From Candidatus Hydrogenedentota bacterium (GTDB lineage Bacteria > Hydrogenedentota > Hydrogenedentia > Hydrogenedentales > SLHB01): a DNA stretch of 6,250 nt. Position 1 is the first letter of the stretch. Each line of letters starts with the position of its first letter. Both the position numbers and the translations under genes were made by a program. The notes beneath the pieces were generated by a model. That model was given only the letters and a program-made list of their open reading frames with translations, searched no databases and had not been told where the DNA came from. The stretch covers positions 1 through 6,250 of the forward strand of contig PUMX01000288.1 in NCBI GenBank assembly GCA_003552485.1, given 5' to 3'. This document shows positions 1 through 4,366 of this stretch, one piece after another.

Positions 1-1272
1 GACGCGCATTCACCCTCAGCCGTATGCACGCCGACGCGTTACGCTACCTTGACCGGCCGCTACGCATGGCGGACAAGGCTGGACAGCGGAGTGCTGTGGG
101 GCTATGACCGCGCCTTGATCGAGCCGGACCGCGTCACCATCGGGAACATGCTCCAGAAAGCGGGTTATCACACGGCGGCCGTGGGTAAGTGGCATCTCGG
201 TTTTCAGGAGTTCGATCCCGAGGTGGACGAGGATGTCGATTACGAGGCGCCGCTACGGCCGGGTCCCGTAACACAGGGGTTTGACTATTTCTTCGGCATC
301 CCCGCGTCGCTGGATATGGACCCGTATGTGTGGGTTGAAAAGGATGAACCCATCGCTCAACCCACCGGCCATGTGGAGGCGAGCGAACATCGGCGCCAGG
401 GCGGAGGCGGATTCTGGCGGGAGGGCGCCAGCGCGCCGGACTTCAAACACATTGAGGCGCACGGCAGTATTACGACCCGCTCAGTACAATACATCGAGGA
501 ACGAGCCGCCAAGGCGCCGGACCAGCCGTTCTTCCTTTACGTTCCATTCGCTTCTCCCCATACGCCGTGGCTGCCCACGGCTCCGTTCCGCGGCGCGAGC
601 GGGGCGGGATACTATGGCGATTTCGTGGCCGAGGTGGACTGGAGCATCGGTCAGATTTTGCACGCCCTCGACCGCACCGGCGTGGCCGATGACACGTTGG
701 TAATTGTAACCAGCGACAACGGCGCTCATTGGCTCGAGGCCGACATCGAACAATACGGCCACCGCGCGAACGGACCATGGCGCGGGCAGAAGGCGGACAT
801 TCACGAGGGCGGCCATCGGGTCCCCTTCGTGATACGCTGGCCGGGCCACGCGCCGGAAGGTGTAGCGCGGGGCGACCTGTTCTGTTTAACCGACCTCATG
901 GCGACGTTTGCGGCCATCCTGGGCTATGAACTGCCCGACGACGCCGGGGAGGATTCCTACAATCAGCTCCCCGTGTTTCTAAACGAAGATCTCGACGCGC
1001 CCGTTCGCGAAGCCGCCGTTCATCATTCGCTTGACGGCACATTTGCGATCCGGCGGGGACCGTGGAAATTGATCCCGGACAATCTGGGCTCCGGCGGGTT
1101 CACCAGCCCGCAACGCGAAGAGCCCGGCGAAGAAGATCCAGAGGGCCAACTTTACAATCTAAATGACGATCCGGCCGAGCAAGAGAATGTATACGAGGAT
1201 CACCCCGGCATCGTTGAAGAACTGCGGGCGCTGCTGGAGGAGTATCGGGAATCCGGACGCAGCAGGCCGTAA
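1..1272 (+). CDS. Type I formylglycine-dependent sulfatase, 5'-truncated by window edge
   Basis: Hydrolyses a sulfate ester, probably on a polysaccharide or glycan; family members usually act in the periplasm or outside the cell. Frame 1 is open from base 1, giving 423 visible residues. Residues 9-13 read CTPTR, the C-x-P-x-R signature whose Cys (codon 25-27) is oxidised to formylglycine, followed by LTGR at 17-20. Further family signatures are GKWHLG at 62-67, SPHTPW around His187, SDNG at 238-241 (Asp/Asn metal ligands) and RGQK ending at Lys264. The C-terminus has the usual LYNLNDDPAEQEN segment and ends in an acidic helix. The TTG at 49 lies after the catalytic Cys and cannot be the true start. 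The missing part should hold the signal peptide and the N-terminal metal-binding Asp pair. The family is certain; the SulfAtlas subfamily and substrate cannot be assigned. The next gene on this strand begins 266 bases downstream. Confidence 0.96.
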   Translation, partial: DAHSPSAVCTPTRYATLTGRYAWRTRLDSGVLWGYDRALIEPDRVTIGNMLQKAGYHTAAVGKWHLGFQEFDPEVDEDVDYEAPLRPGPVTQGFDYFFGIPASLDMDPYVWVEKDEPIAQPTGHVEASEHRRQGGGGFWREGASAPDFKHIEAHGSITTRSVQYIEERAAKAPDQPFFLYVPFASPHTPWLPTAPFRGASGAGYYGDFVAEVDWSIGQILHALDRTGVADDTLVIVTSDNGAHWLEADIEQYGHRANGPWRGQKADIHEGGHRVPFVIRWPGHAPEGVARGDLFCLTDLMATFAAILGYELPDDAGEDSYNQLPVFLNEDLDAPVREAAVHHSLDGTFAIRRGPWKLIPDNLGSGGFTSPQREEPGEEDPEGQLYNLNDDPAEQENVYEDHPGIVEELRALLEEYRESGRSRP

Positions 1273-1521
1273 GACGACGGGCATAGGCTATCTCACTCGT
1301 CTCGATGCATTAAGGCCAATGCCCACACGGAGCGTTGTGACACCGGTTTCTTGTGTTCTGCGTGGGGTATGTGGTTCCATAATGCGCAGTGCCTGCAAAA
1401 CCGTTGTGAAACGCCATGTGGCCGGTTTGCGGGTCGAGTGCGTGGAATGCGAAATGGGCAGGATCGCTGAGTGATTAAACGGGCGTTATGGGCGTTTACG
1501 CCGAATCAGTCAATAACCAAT

Positions 1522-1528
1522 GGGGAGG
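1522..1528 (+). promoter_or_regulatory. Ribosome binding site deciding the start at 1539
   Basis: GGGGAGG, a strong Shine-Dalgarno match, ends 10 bases before ATG 1539. It lies inside the reading frame extension that begins at 1488, which argues that the upstream ATG is not used. A second purine run, GGAGAG at 1530-1535, is too close to the ATG to be preferred. Confidence 0.75.
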
Positions 1529-1538
1529 CGGAGAGATA

Positions 1539-2543
1539 ATGAGCGAGAAACACGGAGCGCCAAAGCACGGAATAACCCGTCGGGACTTGCTGGGGGGTGC
1601 GGCGGGAATGGCCGCCGCTGGGATGGGCAATCTCGCGCTGGGGTGCGCGGGCGCTGGGGAAGCCCGGCGAGTTGCGGCCCAGGCGGAGCAAGGTGAACTG
1701 AAAGGCAATATTCGGCATTCAGTGTGTCATTGGTGCTTCGAACTCTTCGGCGAACACTGGGATCTCGACAAAATGTGCCAAGTTGCAAAAGAACTTGGCT
1801 GTGAAAGCGTCGAGATTCTTACGTCGGACGCGTTGCCGACTTTGGCCGAGTACGACCTGAATTGCGCCATGGTGCAGATCAAGCTGGATCCGCCTTTCCT
1901 GAGAGGCTTCAACAATCCCGCGTACCGCGAGGAAGTCATCGCGGCGACGCGCGAGGCCATCGATGCGGCGGCGGCGTATGGCCATCCGAATGTCATCTGT
2001 TTCACGGGCTATGAGTATCGCGACGTCGATGATCCGGACGGCGAGGTGATTCCACGAGATGAGGGGCTGGAGAACTGCGTCGAGGGTCTCAAGCAAGTCA
2101 TCGGCTACGCTGAGGAGCACAACATCAACCTTTGCCTCGAAAACCTAAACACACGCGATGGCTCCTACGATGAAACGCCGGTTGGCGAGCTCCAAATGAA
2201 GGGCCATCCGGGTTATCAGGGTGACTCGGCGGACTATTGCGTCGAGATCATCGAGCAGGTCGGATCGCCGAGAATGAAGCTGCTATACGACATCTACCAT
2301 AGCCAGGTGATGGAGGGTGACATCATCCGGCGCATACACCAATTCAAAGACCATATCGGTCACATTCACACCGCGGGCTGTCCAGGCCGGCACGAGTTGG
2401 ACGGAGAACAAGAACTGAACTACCCACCCATCATGAGGGCCCTGCTCGACATCGGTTACGAGGGCTTTGTAGGGCACGAGTTCATTCCTACCCGTGACCC
2501 CTACGATGGGCTGCGCGCCGCGATCCAGCTCTGCGACGTGTAA
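1539..2543 (+). CDS. Tat-exported xylose isomerase-like TIM-barrel protein (hydroxypyruvate isomerase-like)
   Basis: A 334-residue protein of the AP-endonuclease-2/xylose isomerase-like TIM-barrel family, closest by eye to hydroxypyruvate isomerases. Relatives interconvert keto/aldo sugars or epimerise them using a divalent metal. Expected metal and catalytic positions are present: Glu201 in CLENLN, Asp251 in LYDIYH, His277 in HIHTAG with Arg284 and Glu286 following, and Glu314 in GHEF. The N-terminus carries a twin-arginine motif (TRRDLLG, Arg14-Arg15) and an Ala/Gly-rich hydrophobic stretch. It then has either a weak lipobox-like LALGC at Cys36 or a signal peptidase site after AQA at 47-49. 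ATG 1539 is chosen because GGGGAGG at 1522-1528 lies 10 bases upstream and the Tat motif then falls at the normal place; an in-frame ATG at 1488 would add 17 unconserved residues. The convergent terminator begins about 40 bases after the stop. Fold and export are firm; the exact reaction is unknown, and a 3-keto-sugar or inosose-type substrate is equally possible. Confidence 0.92.
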   Translation: MSEKHGAPKHGITRRDLLGGAAGMAAAGMGNLALGCAGAGEARRVAAQAEQGELKGNIRHSVCHWCFELFGEHWDLDKMCQVAKELGCESVEILTSDALPTLAEYDLNCAMVQIKLDPPFLRGFNNPAYREEVIAATREAIDAAAAYGHPNVICFTGYEYRDVDDPDGEVIPRDEGLENCVEGLKQVIGYAEEHNINLCLENLNTRDGSYDETPVGELQMKGHPGYQGDSADYCVEIIEQVGSPRMKLLYDIYHSQVMEGDIIRRIHQFKDHIGHIHTAGCPGRHELDGEQELNYPPIMRALLDIGYEGFVGHEFIPTRDPYDGLRAAIQLCDV

Positions 2544-2584
2544 CACGCGGACAAACGCGCTTCCAAGACCGACAGGCGTGACCC

Positions 2585-2645
2585 AAAAACAACGCGGGCG
2601 GAACGCGACGCTTATGTCATGGCGTCCCGTTCCGCCCGCGCTTTT
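2585..2645. terminator. Bidirectional intrinsic terminator between convergent genes
   Basis: Bases 2593-2605 (CGCGGGCGGAACG) are perfectly complementary to 2628-2640, a 13-bp GC-rich stem. After a single C-C mismatch (2606/2627) the stem continues for 5 bp (GACGC 2607-2611 with GCGTC 2622-2626) and closes on a 10-base loop. On the plus strand the stem is followed by CTTTTG (2641-2646). On the minus strand it is followed by TTGTTTTTGGG, from A-rich 2582-2592. It sits between the stop of the isomerase-like gene (2543) and the stop of the ThuA-like gene (2669), so it can end both transcripts. Confidence 0.88.
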
Positions 2646-2668
2646 GCGCGCCGCAATGGACTATCTCG

Positions 2669-3634
2669 TTACTCGCCAAACGCTTCGCGCCACTCGTTCA
2701 CAAGACCCTCCCAATGCTCGCGATCGAAATCGTCCGGCATGTCGTAGTCCTGATTCGCCAGGAGGTCTTCAAAAGTCACGTCGCCGGCGGGAACGCCGCC
2801 TTCCGGGATTTCGGCATGCGCGGTCCAAGCGATGGCGTTCAGCACCTGCTGGCGGAACATGGGATGCCCCCAGTTCCAGTGCCAATGCGCGCCAGTAAAC
2901 CCGAAGCCGCGTCCGCCGTCTTCGCGCTCGAGCGCCCAGGCCACGTGCTGAATCTCGCCCCGTTCAAGCACCGCTTCACGCACGTGAGGATTGCCGCTGT
3001 AAGCTCCGTCCGGCCGATCCAGCGTTTCCTCGGGTGGATGCGCGCTCATTATCGGCGTTACGCCTTCCATACCCTCCGGAAAACGGAGATGGTAATACCA
3101 CTCATCATCGATGGTATACGGTTCCACGCCCTCATTGATGGGATGATCGGCCAACTCGGGCTCTTGCATCACCCAATGCGGATTGACGGCCCACCCCGCT
3201 TCCTTGTTGCCGCCGGCCCAAGCCAGCCATTCGTCGCCCGCTTCCTCCGTGGGCACGCCTGTGGCCCAGTGAAGGATGATAAACCCAACGCCCTGCGCCA
3301 TGAGTTCGCCGAGTTCATCAAGGTGGGGTAACGCGGGATGACCACCGCCGCCATCGGCAAAGATAACAATCGAATCCGCGCCGTCGAAGGCGTCTGGATC
3401 CTCCGGCCAGCCGTTTTGATAAACGACTGACGTAACGCCGGGATGGTTCTCGTTCAGAAGCTCACTGAGAAGCAGGCAGCCGGCGTTATGTTCATGCGCG
3501 CCGTATCCGTGGCTGGGTTCGCCGGCCACAAACACCACCTTCCTCTCCTCAGCATGGGCGGCGCCAAAGCCTATCGCCAACCCTAGAACCGCAACGGCGC
3601 CGAACAACGCTAATGACGCTATGGTGTTTCGCAT
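2669..3634 (-). CDS. Secreted ThuA-like domain protein
   Basis: A 321-residue protein with a ThuA-like domain (trehalose-utilisation family, class I glutamine amidotransferase-like fold) of the subtype common in Planctomycetes and Verrucomicrobia. The family's reaction is not settled; a role in sugar metabolism is inferred from relatives. Residues 1-28 form a Sec signal peptide: a short Arg-containing start, a hydrophobic core and a cleavage site after AHA (26-28). The mature protein opens with a beta strand and GEPSHGYGAHEHNAG (38-52), followed by FADGGGGHP (92-100), a nucleophile-elbow-like segment around ILHWATG (120-126), IDDEWYYHLRFP (175-186), SGNPHV (213-218) and the aromatic run FGFTGAHWHWNWGHP (244-258). 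A 45-residue acidic C-terminal tail follows. ATG 3634 is preferred over ATG 3652 because GGAGGG (3650-3645) is 10 bases before it and overlaps the other ATG. It lies 126 bases after the cyclophilin-like gene on the same strand. Confidence 0.93.
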   Translation of the reverse strand: MRNTIASLALFGAVAVLGLAIGFGAAHAEERKVVFVAGEPSHGYGAHEHNAGCLLLSELLNENHPGVTSVVYQNGWPEDPDAFDGADSIVIFADGGGGHPALPHLDELGELMAQGVGFIILHWATGVPTEEAGDEWLAWAGGNKEAGWAVNPHWVMQEPELADHPINEGVEPYTIDDEWYYHLRFPEGMEGVTPIMSAHPPEETLDRPDGAYSGNPHVREAVLERGEIQHVAWALEREDGGRGFGFTGAHWHWNWGHPMFRQQVLNAIAWTAHAEIPEGGVPAGDVTFEDLLANQDYDMPDDFDREHWEGLVNEWREAFGE

Positions 3635-3644
3635 GACCACTATT

Positions 3645-3650
3645 CCCTCC
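3645..3650 (-). promoter_or_regulatory. Ribosome binding site deciding the start at 3634
   Basis: On the minus strand GGAGGG occupies 3650-3645, with 10 bases between it and ATG 3634. The alternative ATG at 3652-3650 overlaps this element and has no comparable site upstream. The signal peptide begins properly at residue 1 only with the 3634 start. Confidence 0.75.
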
Positions 3651-3680
3651 ATCGTTGAACTCGCTGTTTACCTAAATATA

Positions 3681-3710
3681 ACAATACGCTAGCCGAAAAG
3701 CTTCCGCCAA
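3681..3710 (-). promoter_or_regulatory. Possible sigma70-type promoter for the ThuA-like gene
   Basis: On the minus strand TTGGCG (3710-3705) and TATTGT (3686-3681) are separated by 18 bases, each matching four of six consensus positions. They lie in the only AT-rich patch of the 126-base gap, about 46 bases upstream of ATG 3634. An overlapping alternative -10 is TATATT at 3680-3675. The assignment assumes the host uses a standard housekeeping sigma factor. Confidence 0.3.
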
Positions 3711-3760
3711 TCGACCCGCGCCGTCACGTTTCCGTTTCAGGGATCTGCGCGGTTCAATAC

Positions 3761-4132
3761 CTACTCGACCGCCTCCATGCGGATGGTTCCGCCCTCGGGA
3801 ATCGTGTCGAGCACACGCGGGTCCCCGTCGAGCCTGCCAATAATGTTCACGGCCGTCACCAACCGGCACTCGTCGCCTTCCGAGATGGGTGTGGGGCCAT
3901 AGGGCAACGCCACAGAGCCGCCCTGCACCCAATAGCAGATGGTTCCCGGATCGACCACCTGCTGGGGATTCGCGTCCAGCTCCACGTCAAGCGGAACCTG
4001 GAAGTAGATCTCCTCGCCCCAGGCGTTCGCCTCGCCCTGCGCGGGCAGGGCGGACGCTACTCTGCGCGCGGTATCCGAATCATTGAGCACTCCCGTGGCT
4101 TCGCCGCCGTCCCAGGTAAAACGTACGCGCAT
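3761..4132 (-). CDS. Cyclophilin-like fold protein (DUF369 / TM1367-type)
   Basis: A 123-residue protein of the small bacterial/archaeal cyclophilin-like family (Pfam Cyclophil_like, formerly DUF369). The fold is a compact beta-barrel related to peptidyl-prolyl isomerases, but prolyl isomerase activity is not established for the family and the cellular role is unknown. Diagnostic motifs are WGEEIYFQVP (38-47), a GTICYW strand (63-68), YGPTPIS (78-84) and NIIGRL (96-101), ending with a short EGGTIRMEAVE strand. The length is normal for the family and the protein appears complete. There is no signal peptide or membrane segment, so it should be cytoplasmic, unlike the exported products around it. 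ATG 4132 is supported by GGAGGG (4146-4141) 8 bases upstream. It lies 234 bases after the DUF4838 gene and 126 bases before the ThuA-like gene on the same strand, so co-transcription is possible but not shown. Confidence 0.9.
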   Translation of the reverse strand: MRVRFTWDGGEATGVLNDSDTARRVASALPAQGEANAWGEEIYFQVPLDVELDANPQQVVDPGTICYWVQGGSVALPYGPTPISEGDECRLVTAVNIIGRLDGDPRVLDTIPEGGTIRMEAVE

Positions 4133-4140
4133 TCCGCTGT

Positions 4141-4146
4141 CCCTCC
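4141..4146 (-). promoter_or_regulatory. Ribosome binding site of the cyclophilin-like gene
   Basis: Minus-strand GGAGGG, within a longer purine run GGAAGGAGGGA (4150-4140), sits 8 bases before ATG 4132. It confirms the start and suggests good translation. Confidence 0.75.
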
Positions 4147-4177
4147 TTCCGTAACGCTTTGAATCGGCATCGTCATA

Positions 4178-4199
4178 TGCGCCGGCGTCAAGCGGCGCA
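4178..4199. repeat. 7-bp inverted repeat in the leader of the cyclophilin-like gene
   Basis: TGCGCCG (4178-4184) is perfectly complementary to CGGCGCA (4193-4199) around an 8-base loop. No T-run follows on the minus strand, so it is not a standard terminator for the DUF4838 gene. It lies about 45-67 bases upstream of ATG 4132, inside the likely untranslated leader. It could be a leader hairpin or an operator, or chance in GC-rich DNA. Confidence 0.3.
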
Positions 4200-4218
4200 G
4201 CAAGCTTTTGCCATTCCT

Positions 4219-4248
4219 ATTGTGCCGCGAAACGCCGTGGCGCGCCAA
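4219..4248 (-). promoter_or_regulatory. Possible sigma70-type promoter for the cyclophilin-like gene
   Basis: Minus-strand TTGGCG (4248-4243) and CACAAT (4224-4219) are 18 bases apart, about 86 bases upstream of ATG 4132. The -35 hexamer and spacing are the same as in the candidate before the ThuA-like gene. The -35 overlaps the palindrome TGGCGCGCCA (4238-4247). The match is only four of six at each box. Confidence 0.2.
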
Positions 4249-4366
4249 CTTCATATCCACTGGAGCAGGCGTGAGGTCCGCAATAGACTTCGTTCAGCGC
4301 GGCCCGCTATCGGGGGGATGCCGTGGTATGTTGACGCTTAGTCTTGTAAAGAAACTGGCCATAACT

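Noticed and set aside
49..51. TTG 49 as the start of the sulfatase
   Set aside because: The frame is open to base 1 and the catalytic C-x-P-x-R motif (bases 25-39) lies upstream; the codon is an internal Leu in LTGR.
1279..1324. GGGCAT/ATGCCC and GCATT/AATGC inverted repeats as a sulfatase terminator
   Set aside because: The stems are only 5-6 bp, one with a 34-base loop, and no T-run follows.
1163..1474. 103-residue open frame across the end of the sulfatase and the following gap
   Set aside because: It starts inside the sulfatase in another frame and has no domain; the gap 1273-1538 otherwise shows only a weak 5-bp hairpin (1307-1322).
1488..1538. 17-residue N-terminal extension of the isomerase-like protein from ATG 1488
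   Set aside because: The Shine-Dalgarno site for 1539 lies inside it, and the Tat motif sits at the usual distance only from ATG 1539.
2714..3331. 205-residue open frame on the plus strand
   Set aside because: It is antisense to the ThuA-like gene, has no recognised motif and begins without a ribosome binding site.
3635..3652. ATG 3652 as the start of the ThuA-like protein
   Set aside because: It overlaps the GGAGGG ribosome binding site that serves ATG 3634, and would put six extra residues before the signal peptide.
3720..3757. CCGCGC/GCGCGG pair after the cyclophilin-like gene as a terminator
   Set aside because: It has a 6-bp stem with a loop of about 25 bases and no T-tract.
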